From: Bacillus bingmayongensis
GTDB taxonomy: Bacteria > Bacillota > Bacilli > Bacillales > Bacillaceae_G
Assembly: GCF_000299035.1 (NCBI RefSeq)
Contig: NZ_JH921518.1
Coordinates: 780,439 to 844,438 of the forward strand
DNA: 64,000 nucleotides
Reading direction: 5' to 3'
A program made the position numbers and the translations under genes. The notes under the pieces were generated by a model. The model saw only the letters and a program-made list of their open reading frames with translations, had not been told where the DNA came from and made no database searches. Shown here piece after piece: positions 45,323 through 54,117 of the stretch; the first letter of the stretch is position 1; every line of letters starts with the position of its first letter.

Positions 45323-46372
45323 ATGAATGAAATTGAAATTAATGGAAGAAAAATAAGTCGCAACCACCAACCATTTATCATTGCTGAAATGTCTGGAAAC
45401 CATAATCAGTCATTAGAACGTGCATTAAAAATAGTTGAAGCTGCCGCAAAAGCTGGAGCACATGCTCTGAAAATTCAAACTTACACAGCTGATACTATGA
45501 CGCTGGATATGGATAACAAAGAGTTTAAAATAGAAGATTCAGATAGCTTATGGAAAGGCAACACGCTTTATAAACTATATCAACAAGCATATACCCCTTG
45601 GGAATGGCATAAACCGATATTTGATCGATGTAATGAACTAGGGATGGTACCGTTTAGCACTCCGTTTGATGAAACAGCTGTTGATTTCTTAGAGTCCCTA
45701 AATGTCTCCTGTTATAAAATTGCTTCTTTTGAAAATACCGATATTCCTCTAATCCGTAAAGCTGCCTCTACTGGAAAACCACTCATTATATCTACAGGTA
45801 TGGCTACAATTGCAGAATTAGATGAGACTGTCAAAGCCGCTAGAGAAGCAGGTTGCAAAGACCTTATTTTGTTGAAATGCACGAGCACGTACCCGGCCTC
45901 CCCAGAAAACACTAATATTTATACAATCCCTCATATGAGGGATTTATTCCAATGTGAAGTAGGTTTATCAGACCATACATTAGGAGTGGGAGTAGCGGTT
46001 TCCAGTGTCGCAATGGGAGCGACTGTAATTGAAAAGCATTTTACTTTATCCAGAGCCGACGGAGGAGTAGATTCCGTATTTTCACTGGAGCCAGAAGAAC
46101 TGAAATCCCTTGTTATCGAAACAGAACGGGCATGGAAATCTCTAGGGAAGATTTATTACGGGCCGACTGATATGGAAAAAAACTCATTAAAGTTTCGACG
46201 GTCTTTATATGTGGCACAAGATATGAAAGCTGGAGATCTTTTCACATCAGAAAATATAAAAGCGGTTCGTCCGGGTTATGGTTTGGCTCCAAAATACCTT
46301 CCTATTTTACTAGGAAGAAAAGTAAAAAATGATATCACTAAGGGAACACCTGTGAGTTGGGATTTGATTTAA
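45323..46372 (+). CDS. pseI: Pseudaminic acid synthase
   Basis: 349 residues. AAGGAG lies upstream of the ATG. It condenses PEP with 2,4-diacetamido-2,4,6-trideoxy-L-altrose. FIIAEMSGNHNQSLERALKI (about 18-37) has the MSGNHN motif that separates PseI from NeuB (EAGxNH). KIQTYTADTMT, FSTPFDETAVDFLE (about 111-124), STGMATIAEL, YPASPENTN and GLSDHTLGVGVAV (about 215-227) follow. A SAF domain occupies about 285-349. It corresponds to B. subtilis spsE. Last gene of the series; a terminator follows 145 bases on. Confidence 0.92.
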   Translation: MNEIEINGRKISRNHQPFIIAEMSGNHNQSLERALKIVEAAAKAGAHALKIQTYTADTMTLDMDNKEFKIEDSDSLWKGNTLYKLYQQAYTPWEWHKPIFDRCNELGMVPFSTPFDETAVDFLESLNVSCYKIASFENTDIPLIRKAASTGKPLIISTGMATIAELDETVKAAREAGCKDLILLKCTSTYPASPENTNIYTIPHMRDLFQCEVGLSDHTLGVGVAVSSVAMGATVIEKHFTLSRADGGVDSVFSLEPEELKSLVIETERAWKSLGKIYYGPTDMEKNSLKFRRSLYVAQDMKAGDLFTSENIKAVRPGYGLAPKYLPILLGRKVKNDITKGTPVSWDLI

Positions 46373-46517
46373 TGAAAAAAGCTCCAAAAGATTGCGGACA
46401 ATGTAATAAGTTAAGTCAAAATAAATAAAAAAAGACAACAATATCAAGATTTTATCGACTTGTCATATTTCTGTTATAAGCGACATCAAGCCGCAGCCAA
46501 CGCCGTAATATAAAGAA
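46373..46517. other. Region after pseI
   Basis: No supported gene. A tiny frame MKKAPKDCGQCNK starts at the pseI stop but ends after 18 codons and is probably fortuitous. Confidence 0.3.
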
Positions 46518-46553
46518 GAGGAGCATACGTCTTTATGCTCCTCTCCTTTTTTC
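46518..46553. terminator. Bidirectional terminator between the pse and rml units
   Basis: GAGGAGCATA and TATGCTCCTC form a 10-bp stem, followed on the plus strand by TCCTTTTTTC and on the minus strand by TTCTTTATATT. Confidence 0.8.
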
Positions 46554-46696
46554 ATTTATGCAAAAAGTTAAGAAACCTATTCTCTGGGTCCTCCATGTGT
46601 TCCCTGCATTGATTTTATTGACATTAATATCTTTTAATTTTCAATGAATCAATTGTATATACAGCTAAATCCCCTTCTTGATAAAAAGAACATACA

Positions 46697-47539
46697 TTAT
46701 GAAGTTTCTAGTAAATATTCTCTGAGCGCTTCCTCCCAATGTCTCATAGGAGAAAAACCATTCAGTTCCAAGCATAGGTGCTGTAGAACCGAATAGCGCG
46801 GCCGGTCTGCTTTCGCTCCGTATTCTTCTGTTTTCACAGGGATAGCCTTAACGTCAGCTCCCATTTCTTGAAAAATACGGCAAGCAAACTCAAACCAAGA
46901 ACATTTCCCCTGATTTGACACATGATAGACCCCATACCGGTTCGTCTGTACAATCTCCTCGATTTTACAGACTAAATCTTTTGTATAAGTAGGACACCCA
47001 ATTTGATCACCCACAATGCGCAGTTCCTTTTTCGTATCAGCCAACGTCTGCATTGTCCTTACAAAGTTTGGACCATGCCTACCATACAACCAAGAAGTCC
47101 TAACAATAAAGTATCGGCTATGAAAATTTCTTATCGCTTCTTCACCAGCAAACTTAGAAGCGCCATATACATTGAGAGGATTTGTTTGATCAAATTCGTG
47201 ATAATCACATGCACGTTCTCCATCAAATACATAGTCCGTGCTAAAATATACGAGTTTCGCCCCTATTGCTTCAGAAGCAACCGCAATGTTCCTTGTCCCC
47301 ACTGCATTCACAGCATATGCTTCTTTCCAATTTTCTTCAGCAGCATCTACCTGTGTGTAAGCAGCACAGTGAAGTACAAGATCTGGCTGTAGTTTTTTCA
47401 TGATAAGAAAAAGTGACACGGCATCTGTAACATCGAGCTTCTTTCTTGTGAAACTATATAGCGTGTATCCCTTTTCTACAAAATACGCAACAAACTCCTT
47501 ACCAAGCTGACCTCCTGCTCCTGTAACGAGTACTTTCAC
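46697..47539 (-). CDS. rmlD: dTDP-4-dehydrorhamnose reductase
   Basis: 280 residues. It reduces dTDP-4-keto-L-rhamnose to dTDP-L-rhamnose, the last step. GAGGQLGKEF (7-16) binds NADPH. HCAAYTQVDAAEEN (about 57-70), STDYVFDGER (about 99-108) and the catalytic YGASKFAGE (about 123-131) are family motifs. DRPRYSVLQ near 245 is the usual C-terminal block. It lies six bases after rmlB. In B. anthracis, rhamnose made by rmlACBD goes into the BclA glycan of the exosporium. Confidence 0.93.
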   Translation of the reverse strand: MKVLVTGAGGQLGKEFVAYFVEKGYTLYSFTRKKLDVTDAVSLFLIMKKLQPDLVLHCAAYTQVDAAEENWKEAYAVNAVGTRNIAVASEAIGAKLVYFSTDYVFDGERACDYHEFDQTNPLNVYGASKFAGEEAIRNFHSRYFIVRTSWLYGRHGPNFVRTMQTLADTKKELRIVGDQIGCPTYTKDLVCKIEEIVQTNRYGVYHVSNQGKCSWFEFACRIFQEMGADVKAIPVKTEEYGAKADRPRYSVLQHLCLELNGFSPMRHWEEALREYLLETS

Positions 47540-47545
47540 TTTATC

Positions 47546-48517
47546 TCACCTACTCTTCAATGGCTTCCACCATTGCTCATTCTTCATATACCAATCTATC
47601 GTATCCTCTAAGCCCTTCGTAAATAAATATACAGGTTTCCATCCTAACTCTCTTTGTAACTTAGACGAATCGATTGCGTACCGCCAATCATGACCAAGGC
47701 GGTCGGGAACAAATGATATCATACTCTTTGATTTTCCTAGCTTTTCTAAAATCATTTCCACAACCTCTATGTTTCTCTTTTCATTATTACCTCCAACATT
47801 GTATATTTCTCCATCTCTTCCATTATGCAGAACTAAATCAATTGCCGTACAATGATCGAATACATGAAGCCAATCCCGCACGTTTTGTCCCGTCCCGTAT
47901 ACAGGAAGTTCCTTATCTTCCATTGCATTTGTAATCATAAGCGGAATGAGTTTCTCTGGATATTGGTATGGACCGTAATTATTAGAGCAGCGTGTAACAA
48001 TTACAGGAAGTTTGTACGTTTCAAAATAAGATAGCGCAATTAAATCCGAACTTGCTTTACTAGAAGAATAAGGGCTATTTGGTGAAACAGGACTCTCCTC
48101 TGTAAACCGCCCCGTCTCTCCAAGCGAGCCATACACTTCATCCGTTGAAATATGAAGGAATCGCTGAATCTCACACATTCTCGCTGCTTCTAATAGTACA
48201 GCTGTTCCTACTATATTTGTCGTATAAAACTCCATAGGACCTTGTATACTTCTGTCTACGTGCGATTCCGCTGCAAAATGTACAATACTATCAATTTTAT
48301 AATCTTTCATTACAGAGTGAATTTTCTTTACATCTCTTATATCCCCTTGTATAAATGTATAGTTGCTGAAAGATTCAATATCCTTAATACTAGATAAATT
48401 TCCAGAGTATGTTAACAAATCATAATTGATAACATAGGAACTCGGATACTTGTTAATATAATAACGGACAAAGTTACTACCAATAAAACCTGCTCCTCCT
48501 GTAACTAGTACATTCAT
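47546..48517 (-). CDS. rmlB: dTDP-glucose 4,6-dehydratase
   Basis: 323 residues. VTGGAGFIGSNFVRYYI (5-21) binds NAD. HFAAESHVDRS (about 79-89), STDEVYGSLG (about 123-132), and SPYSSSKASSDLI with YxxxK (about 148-160) form the active site. RCSNNYGPYQYPEKLIPLMI (about 178-197) is diagnostic for RmlB. The start overlaps the rmlC stop as ATGA (48514-48517). B. subtilis SpsJ is the counterpart in its spore-coat operon. Confidence 0.94.
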   Translation of the reverse strand: MNVLVTGGAGFIGSNFVRYYINKYPSSYVINYDLLTYSGNLSSIKDIESFSNYTFIQGDIRDVKKIHSVMKDYKIDSIVHFAAESHVDRSIQGPMEFYTTNIVGTAVLLEAARMCEIQRFLHISTDEVYGSLGETGRFTEESPVSPNSPYSSSKASSDLIALSYFETYKLPVIVTRCSNNYGPYQYPEKLIPLMITNAMEDKELPVYGTGQNVRDWLHVFDHCTAIDLVLHNGRDGEIYNVGGNNEKRNIEVVEMILEKLGKSKSMISFVPDRLGHDWRYAIDSSKLQRELGWKPVYLFTKGLEDTIDWYMKNEQWWKPLKSR

Positions 48518-49080
48518 GTCAATGTCTCCTTAAATTGAAAGTAATGAGTTGTTTCTGTAAATTTAGGTAACCTGCCATCCTTTTCTGATAAAATCGGGTC
48601 ACTTACGGGCCATGAAATAGCAAATTCTTCATCATCCCATGCTATTCCACTATCACATGATGCTTCGTAAAATTCATCTACTTTATAATGTACAATTGTG
48701 TGAGGAACGAGTGTGCAAAAGCCATGTGCAAATCCTTTTGGTACAAGTAACAGCCGATGATTATCACCTGTCAACAAAAATGATTGCCATTTCTTATAAG
48801 TTGGAGACCCTTTCCTCAAATCCACAATAACATCAAAAATCGCACCTTGTATGACCTGTATGAGCTTTGTTTGGGCTCTTGGCTCCAGTTGAAAATGCAG
48901 TCCTCTTATCACACCCGCTTCCTTTGAATACGATGTATTATCCTGTACAAATTTGTGGTGGATGCCAAAGTGTTGCAACACCTTTTCATTATAGCTTTCT
49001 TTAAAATATCCGCGCGCATCATGAAATACACTTGGCTCAATTAACTTAACATCAGAAAGTGATACAGGAATCGTCTTCAA
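48514..49080 (-). CDS. rmlC: dTDP-4-dehydrorhamnose 3,5-epimerase
   Basis: 188 residues, cupin fold. HDARGYFKESYN (about 20-31), DNTSYSKEAGVIRGLHFQ (about 47-64) with the catalytic His, GAIFDVIVDLRKGSPTY (about 79-95) and LLVPKGFAHGFCTL (about 111-124) are all present. It epimerises C-3 and C-5 of dTDP-4-keto-6-deoxyglucose. It overlaps both neighbours by four bases, a tightly coupled operon. Confidence 0.94.
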   Translation of the reverse strand: MKTIPVSLSDVKLIEPSVFHDARGYFKESYNEKVLQHFGIHHKFVQDNTSYSKEAGVIRGLHFQLEPRAQTKLIQVIQGAIFDVIVDLRKGSPTYKKWQSFLLTGDNHRLLLVPKGFAHGFCTLVPHTIVHYKVDEFYEASCDSGIAWDDEEFAISWPVSDPILSEKDGRLPKFTETTHYFQFKETLT

Positions 49081-49826
49081 ACCTTCCCTCCCCCTCCATT
49101 AAACTCATCACCAAAATCCACATGCTGAGCTAATTTGTTTGCTTTATGTAGTGACAGATGCGTTCCAGCATCCGTCCACCACCCCTGCAACGTATCGTAG
49201 GTGAGAACTCCTCTTACTAAATATTCATTATTAATATCGGTTACTTCCAATTCTCCTCGTTGAGAAGGTTTGAGCTTACTAATCATAGAAAACACACTGC
49301 TATCATACATATAAATTCCAGTTACAGCATAGTTGCTCTTTGGAAAGACTGGTTTTTCGTCAATGCATACAATCTTCCCCTCTTGAATATGAGGAACACC
49401 AAAACGCTGCGGTTCATCTACTTCTTTTAATAAAATTTTTGCTCCTTCCCCTTGCTTTCTGTAATTTTCTATATATGGTTTCAAGTTGTCAGAAAAAACA
49501 TTATCACCTAAAATGACAATCATTTTCCCGTTTCCCACAAACGTCTCACATAATCCAAGTGCTTCAGCAATCCCTCCAGCTTTCTCCTGTACACGATATG
49601 TGAAAGACACCCCAAATTCAGCTCCACTGCCAAGAAAACTGACTACATCACCCATATGTTCTTTCCCGGTAATGATAATAATATCTGTAATACCGCATTC
49701 CCGAAGCTTATATACAGAGTGATAAATCATTGGATAGCGACCGACAGGAAGCAAATGTTTATTTGTGACCTTTGTAATAGGGTACAATCGAGATCCAGTT
49801 CCACCGGCAAGGATAATTCCTTTCAT
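49077..49826 (-). CDS. rmlA: Glucose-1-phosphate thymidylyltransferase (short form)
   Basis: 249 residues. GIILAGGTGSRLYPITKVTN (3-22) is the nucleotide-binding signature. LLPVGRYPMIYHS, ILGDNVFSDNLKP (about 105-117) and the sugar-site EKPVFPKSNYAVTGIYMYD (about 150-168) follow, then RGELEVTDINNEYL. It makes dTDP-glucose. It is about 40 residues shorter than the common 290-residue RmlA, lacking the C-terminal helices, as in other B. cereus group rml operons. GGGGAGGG precedes the ATG. First gene of rmlACBD. Confidence 0.92.
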   Translation of the reverse strand: MKGIILAGGTGSRLYPITKVTNKHLLPVGRYPMIYHSVYKLRECGITDIIIITGKEHMGDVVSFLGSGAEFGVSFTYRVQEKAGGIAEALGLCETFVGNGKMIVILGDNVFSDNLKPYIENYRKQGEGAKILLKEVDEPQRFGVPHIQEGKIVCIDEKPVFPKSNYAVTGIYMYDSSVFSMISKLKPSQRGELEVTDINNEYLVRGVLTYDTLQGWWTDAGTHLSLHKANKLAQHVDFGDEFNGGGGKV

Positions 49827-50223
49827 TTTATCCCTCCCCTTTCAAAGCATTTTTATTTTGATTTATACACTACAACATTCAATTTCCAGGCATTACATCC
49901 TGTAAACTCTCTGCATACCCTATATATGTGCATAATGCTTTTCTATATTCCTCTTTCTCTAATTCCTTGCTTTAAAGTAATTTACTTTCTGTTAAAAAAC
50001 TACTAAACAACAGGAATTTATACACTCTCTTATTTACCATCTGAAATATTAATACTCTTACACTTAAGTTCTTGCTATCTATGGTTTTGTTAAGGAAAGT
50101 ATATACTCTTGTATAAATACCTTTCTTACAAGCGTTATATTTGAAAACAGAAGATATAGAAGGAGTTTTTTCATCATCATGTTATTCAAAAAAATAATTC
50201 CCTACTAAGCTTTGGAATACTTA
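49827..50223. other. rml upstream region
   Basis: About 400 bases of AT-rich DNA that must hold the rml promoter. No pair of -35/-10 hexamers with good spacing stands out on the minus strand, which would fit a sporulation sigma factor. Confidence 0.35.
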
Positions 50224-50257
50224 TTAAAAAAACTGTCTCATCAGCTATGAGACACCC
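50224..50257 (-). terminator. Strong orphan terminator
   Basis: TGTCTCAT and ATGAGACA pair, followed by seven T residues on the minus strand. No intact gene precedes it. A 30-codon minus-strand frame (50275-50370 region, LGVLFPKGNSGIFKTVLENE) looks like a gene tail ending just before it. A second ACTGTCT/AGACAGT pairing spans 50231-50322. Confidence 0.5.
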
Positions 50258-50412
50258 CCAATAATTACATTTATTCTACTTTACATTCCATAAGTGTTTC
50301 TTCATTCTCTAAGACAGTTTTAAAAATCCCGCTGTTTCCTTTTGGAAATAAAACTCCTAATTTTTATTAACTCTATGTTTATAAAATAAGTTTGTATGCA
50401 AATTTAAGGCAT

Positions 50413-50448
50413 ATAAAAAGCACCTCTTATACTGAAGAGATGCTTTTA
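50413..50448 (-). terminator. fabI terminator
   Basis: AAAAGCA(T/C)CTCTT and AAGAGGTGCTTTT pair on the minus strand, followed by TATATG. It lies 22 bases after the fabI stop. Confidence 0.6.
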
Positions 50449-50469
50449 CAGTTATTTTCCATTCAATTA

Positions 50470-51246
50470 TTACCCTAAAATATGATACCCAGAATCCACA
50501 TGAATGTTCTCACCAGTAACTCCGCTCGCTAAATCACTGAATAAGAATAACGCTGTGTTTCCAACTTCTTCTTGTGTTACGTTACGACGAAGTGGTGCAC
50601 GTTCTTCAATTTGTTTTAGGATGCTGTTGAAGTCGCCAACACCTTTTGCTGATAGCGTACGGATTGGTCCTGCTGATACAGAGTTTACGCGAATGTTGTG
50701 CTGTCCTAGGTCGTTTGCTAAGTATCTTACGCTTGCGTCTAGTGATGCTTTTGCAACACCCATTACGTTGTAGTTCGACACAACGCGCTCGCCGCCAAGG
50801 TATGTTAATGTTACGATGCTTCCGCCTTCAGTCATTAACGGTTTTGCTGCTTTTGCTACAGCTGTTAATGAGAATGAGCTAATGTTTTGTGCAAGTAAGA
50901 ATCCGTCGCGAGATGTATCAACGAATTCACCTTTTAAGTCATCACGGTTTGCGAATGCGATGCAGTGTGCTAGTCCGTGAACAACACCTACTTCTTCTTT
51001 AATGGATTGGAAGCAACGAGCGATATCTTCATCGTTTGTTACATCACATGGTAAAACAAGTGATTGTTGCCCTTCTAATGATTCAGCTAAATCACGTACG
51101 TTTTTTTCTAAACGTTCACCTGCATAAGTGAAGATTAAGTTTGCTCCTGCCTCATGTAATGAACGAGCAATTCCCCAAGCGATGCTTCGTTGGTTCGCAA
51201 CGCCCATGACAATAATGTTTTTTCCTTTTAAGTTGAGAAGATTCAT
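50470..51246 (-). CDS. fabI: Enoyl-[acyl-carrier-protein] reductase (NADH/NADPH)
   Basis: 258 residues. FabI reduces enoyl-ACP in the last step of each fatty-acid elongation cycle. VMGVANQRSIAWGIARSL (13-30) is the divergent cofactor loop of FabI. The catalytic pair is Y159-x6-K166 within SNYNVMGVAKASL. Residues Pro191-Ile192-Arg193 region (AGPIRTLSAKG) and the ending VDSGYHILG are typical. AGGGGGAT precedes the ATG. A FapR-like operator overlaps its promoter. The 3' third is duplicated in degenerate form at 27089. Confidence 0.95.
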   Translation of the reverse strand: MNLLNLKGKNIIVMGVANQRSIAWGIARSLHEAGANLIFTYAGERLEKNVRDLAESLEGQQSLVLPCDVTNDEDIARCFQSIKEEVGVVHGLAHCIAFANRDDLKGEFVDTSRDGFLLAQNISSFSLTAVAKAAKPLMTEGGSIVTLTYLGGERVVSNYNVMGVAKASLDASVRYLANDLGQHNIRVNSVSAGPIRTLSAKGVGDFNSILKQIEERAPLRRNVTQEEVGNTALFLFSDLASGVTGENIHVDSGYHILG

Positions 51247-51281
51247 TTATTTATCCCCCTAAATTTATTAAATAACATCAG

Positions 51282-51300
51282 TTATTAGTACCTGGTAATA
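51282..51300. promoter_or_regulatory. FapR operator of fabI
   Basis: TTATTAGTACCTGGTAATA matches the FapR site ATTAGTACCTGRTACTAAT in its core TTAGTACCTGGTA. It is an imperfect palindrome lying at the expected transcription start, so FapR would block initiation until malonyl-CoA rises. Confidence 0.8.
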
Positions 51301-51307
51301 TATTTAT

Positions 51308-51335
51308 ATCATATCACAAATTTCAAAGAAGGCAA
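51308..51335 (-). promoter_or_regulatory. fabI promoter
   Basis: TTGCCT (51330-51335) and TATGAT (51308-51313) are separated by 16 bases on the minus strand. The start site would fall inside or at the edge of the FapR operator. Confidence 0.6.
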
Positions 51336-51469
51336 AATAAAATTATTATTATGGCTGGTTCTTTATTTCTCTCTTGTTCTTCCCTTTTCCTGCTATTTAT
51401 GAAAGCCCAATATTTATTTCCTATATTATTAAAGGTACTTGCTGGATAAATAGGGGCTATGAAGAATAA

Positions 51470-51598
51470 AGGAGAACCGCTCTCGTTTTCTCTCTTTGTT
51501 TTCACATAGCATGGGATCTGACCGCTTCTGCGCATAGCCGTAATCCTCTCTCCCATCCAAAAAGAATGGTTTTTTATCGGTTTTTCAGTTTATATTTA
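51470..51598. repeat. Dispersed intergenic repeat R2, copy b
   Basis: It matches 16092-16228 over about 130 bp. The minus-strand frame MGERITAMRRSGQIPCYV is part of the repeat. Shared blocks and small indels are spread evenly, so the two copies are old relatives rather than a recent duplication. Confidence 0.6.
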
Positions 51599-51720
51599 TA
51601 TAATCTAACATCCCACATCTAAATTCAAAACAACATATTTGCAAACAGCCCAAAATCCGCTAATATGGTAATAGCGTCTTTTTTTCATTTCATAAAGAGT
51701 AATAGAAAGGACTACGTACG

Positions 51721-52881
51721 GTGAAAGATAAGAATTCCCAATATCGAATAGATTACATATTAATCCTGATTGTACTCGCAATTGCAACTGTTAGTTGTTT
51801 TGCCATTGCAAGTGCGCAGCCATCTTTACCACCAGCTCTGCAAAAAGTAAACTTTGTAGCAAAACAAATTCAATGGTATGTCATTGGGACCGTCGCAATT
51901 GTTGCGATTATGGTTATTGATTTTGACCGATATAAGCAAATCGCTTGGTATTTGTACGGATTTGCGATGATTTTACTCATTGGACTTGAATTAAAAATCC
52001 CTGGAGCAGTAACAATTAAAGGGGCTACTGCTTGGTATAGTGTGCCAGGCCTTGGTAACTTCCAGCCTTCCGAGATTATGAAATTATTTTTAATCATTGT
52101 TATTGGCCGCATTATCGTCAATCATAATGAAAAATATCCGTTTCGCTCTCCACGCGAGGATTTAATTTTACTCGGTAAAATATTCGCTGCGAGTTTACCA
52201 CCGCTGCTTTTAATTGCGAAAGAACCTGATTTAGGAAATACAATGGTTATTTCAGCAATGATTGCAGCAATGATTTTAGTTTCAGGTGTACGCTGGCGCT
52301 TTATTTTCGGTTTAGCTACCATTGTTATCGCGGCTGCTTCTACGCTAACGTATATTTATTTTGAACATACAGCATTCTTTAAGGAACATATTTTAAAAGA
52401 ATATCAATTAGATCGTTTCTATGGCTGGCTAGCGCCTTATGAATACGAAACGCAAGGATATCAGTTAAGGCAAGCTGTTTTAGCAACCGGCTCAGGTGAA
52501 CTACACGGAAAAGGCTGGGAGAATGGCCAAGTATACTTCCCAGAACCGCATACCGATTTTATTTTTACAAACATTGCCGAGCAATTCGGATTTTTAGGAG
52601 CAAGTGTTGTTATTTCACTGTTCTTCTTATTAATTTATCGTATGATTCATATCGCTTTAGAAAGTAACGATCCATTCGGTAGTTACTTATGTGCAGGGAC
52701 GATCGGAATGTTTACATTCCAAGTATTCCAAAATATCGGGATGACGATTGGATTACTTCCAATTACCGGAATTACGCTTCCACTCATGAGTTATGGTGGT
52801 AGTTCCTTGCTGACATATATGATCGCAATTGGCTTTATACTGAATGTACGATCGCGAACAAAAACATTTATGTTTGACTAA
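51721..52881 (+). CDS. FtsW/RodA/SpoVE-family lipid II polymerase (RodA-like)
   Basis: 386 residues from a GTG with AAAGGAC upstream. About ten membrane segments. SEDS-family signatures: GATAWYSVPGLGNFQPSEIMKL (split near 100-121), the catalytic-Asp region KEPDLGNTMVI (about 157-167), QGYQLRQAVLATGSGELHGKG (split near 244-264), PEPHTDFIFTNIAEQFGFLG (about 270-289) and GITLPLMSYGGSSLL (about 350-364). These proteins polymerise glycan strands with a class B PBP. RodA, FtsW and SpoVE paralogs coexist in B. cereus; which one this is cannot be fixed from sequence alone. Confidence 0.87.
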   Translation: MKDKNSQYRIDYILILIVLAIATVSCFAIASAQPSLPPALQKVNFVAKQIQWYVIGTVAIVAIMVIDFDRYKQIAWYLYGFAMILLIGLELKIPGAVTIKGATAWYSVPGLGNFQPSEIMKLFLIIVIGRIIVNHNEKYPFRSPREDLILLGKIFAASLPPLLLIAKEPDLGNTMVISAMIAAMILVSGVRWRFIFGLATIVIAAASTLTYIYFEHTAFFKEHILKEYQLDRFYGWLAPYEYETQGYQLRQAVLATGSGELHGKGWENGQVYFPEPHTDFIFTNIAEQFGFLGASVVISLFFLLIYRMIHIALESNDPFGSYLCAGTIGMFTFQVFQNIGMTIGLLPITGITLPLMSYGGSSLLTYMIAIGFILNVRSRTKTFMFD

Positions 52882-52909
52882 ACCATATCCACTTGGGTAT
52901 GGTTTTTTC
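52882..52909 (+). terminator. Terminator of the RodA-like gene
   Basis: ACCATA and TATGGT pair around TCCACTTGGG and are followed by TTTTTCTA. Confidence 0.6.
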
Positions 52910-52959
52910 TATATCCACTTTAGGTATACTAAGAAAAAACTCGAGATGGGGGTCATAGA

Positions 52960-53700
52960 ATGAAATACGACATTATCGGGGATATTCACGGCTGTTTAGA
53001 AGAGTTTCAAACGTTAACAGAGCAGCTCGGCTATCATTGGAAAAGTGGACTTCCAGTTCATCCAGAGGGACGACAGCTCGCTTTCGTCGGTGACATTACA
53101 GATCGCGGTCCAGCCTCCCTTCGAATGATTGAAATTGTGTGGGAGCTTGTTATGAATAAAAAAGTAGCTTATTATGCTCCTGGCAATCATTGTAATAAGT
53201 TGTACCGATTTTTCATTGGGCGTAATGTAACAATCGCACATGGACTAGAAACGACCGTCGCTGAATATGAAGCATTGCAGACTCGTGAACAGAAAATAAT
53301 ACAGAAAAAATTTATTGATCTTTACGAACAGTCACCACTCTATCACGTGCTTGATAATAAAAAGCTCATCGTTTGTCACGCTGGTATTCGTCAAGATTAT
53401 ATCGGCAGAAGTGATAAGAAAGTCCAGACTTTCGTATTATATGGTGATATTACAGGTGAAAAGCATCCCGACGGCTCTCCCGTTCGCCGTGATTGGGCTA
53501 AGCATTATGAAGGGAAGGCGTGGATTGTATACGGACATACCCCTGTCGCAGAACCTCGTTTTGTCAATCATACGGTAAATATTGATACAGGGGCTGTATT
53601 TGGCGGGAAACTAACAGGACTGCGCTATCCAGAAATGGAGACAATTTCAGTCCCTTCTTCGATGCCGTTTGTACCTGAGAAATTTCGTCCAATTACATAA
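52960..53700 (+). CDS. prpE: Bis(5'-nucleosyl)-tetraphosphatase PrpE
   Basis: 246 residues, metallophosphoesterase of the PPP family. Metal-site motifs: GDIHGC (7-12), [10 protein letters not shown] (about 42-51), GNH (about 75-77, in APGNHCNK), and VCHAGIRQD with VYGHTP further on (about 143 and 197). PrpE hydrolyses Ap4A and has been linked to spore germination in B. subtilis. GATGGGGGTC precedes the ATG. Its terminator has been split by the IS cassette that begins 20 bases after the stop. Confidence 0.9.
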   Translation: MKYDIIGDIHGCLEEFQTLTEQLGYHWKSGLPVHPEGRQLAFVGDITDRGPASLRMIEIVWELVMNKKVAYYAPGNHCNKLYRFFIGRNVTIAHGLETTVAEYEALQTREQKIIQKKFIDLYEQSPLYHVLDNKKLIVCHAGIRQDYIGRSDKKVQTFVLYGDITGEKHPDGSPVRRDWAKHYEGKAWIVYGHTPVAEPRFVNHTVNIDTGAVFGGKLTGLRYPEMETISVPSSMPFVPEKFRPIT

Positions 53701-53717
53701 TAAATAAAGCTGCCCTC

Positions 53718-53720
53718 ATA
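53718..53720. repeat. Target-site duplication, left copy (ATA)
   Basis: ATA directly precedes the left IS end; the same triplet directly follows the right end at 57660-57662. Three-base duplications are usual for IS3-family elements. Confidence 0.6.
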
Positions 53721-53722
53721 TG

Positions 53723-53771
53723 AACTGCACCCCAATTGTTAGACACAGTCTAACAATTGGAGGTACAGTTT
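53723..53771 (+). terminator. Hairpin at the left IS end
   Basis: AACTG(C)ACCCCAATTGTTAGAC is nearly self-complementary to GTCTAACAATTGGAGGTACAGTT, around ACA, followed by TTTTTAT. It would stop transcription entering the element from prpE and hide the orfA ribosome site in readthrough RNA. Confidence 0.6.
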
Positions 53772-53775
53772 TTAT

Positions 53776-53985
53776 ATGGCTAAATTTTCTTCAAAAGGAA
53801 AAATACGAGCGGTGAGACGATATTTAGAGGGTACTGAAGGTGGAAAAGCAATTGCTAAATCTATAGGTGTGGATCCCAGTATACTCTATCAGTGGATTAG
53901 ACGACATGAATCTTTAGGTGAGAAGGCTTTTAAAAAATGCTATACATCCTACCCAACAGATTATAAACTAGATGTACTTCATTAA
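53776..53985 (+). pseudogene. orfA remnant of the IS3-type transposase
   Basis: 69 codons. A helix-turn-helix head of IS3 OrfA: FSSKGKIRAVRRYLEGTEGG, then IAKSIGVDPSILYQWIRRHE and PTDYKLDVL. The frame stops right after LDVLH, where family members continue for another 50-100 residues. The downstream 80 bases do not resemble the rest of orfA, so this is the left junction of the foreign segment. Confidence 0.75.
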
Positions 53986-54061
53986 AGAAGAAATTGATAA
54001 AGTCTTGCCGTGGTCAACGGATTTACCGTCTAGTTACAGAGTGCCGAAAAAAAGTGAAGCA

Positions 54062-54108
54062 AACAAAAAATAACTCCAAAATCAACTTTTATTGTAGATT
54101 TTGGAGTT
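54062..54108 (-). terminator. Terminator of the GTPase gene
   Basis: A 12-bp perfect stem AACTCCAAAATC with a 13-base loop is followed by ATTTTTTG on the minus strand, just after the stop at 54118. Confidence 0.8.
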
Positions 54109-54117
54109 ACTTTACGT

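Noticed and set aside
46380-46430. 18-codon frame MKKAPKDCGQCNK after pseI
   Set aside because: Too short, with no separate ribosome site and no sign of conservation visible from one sequence.
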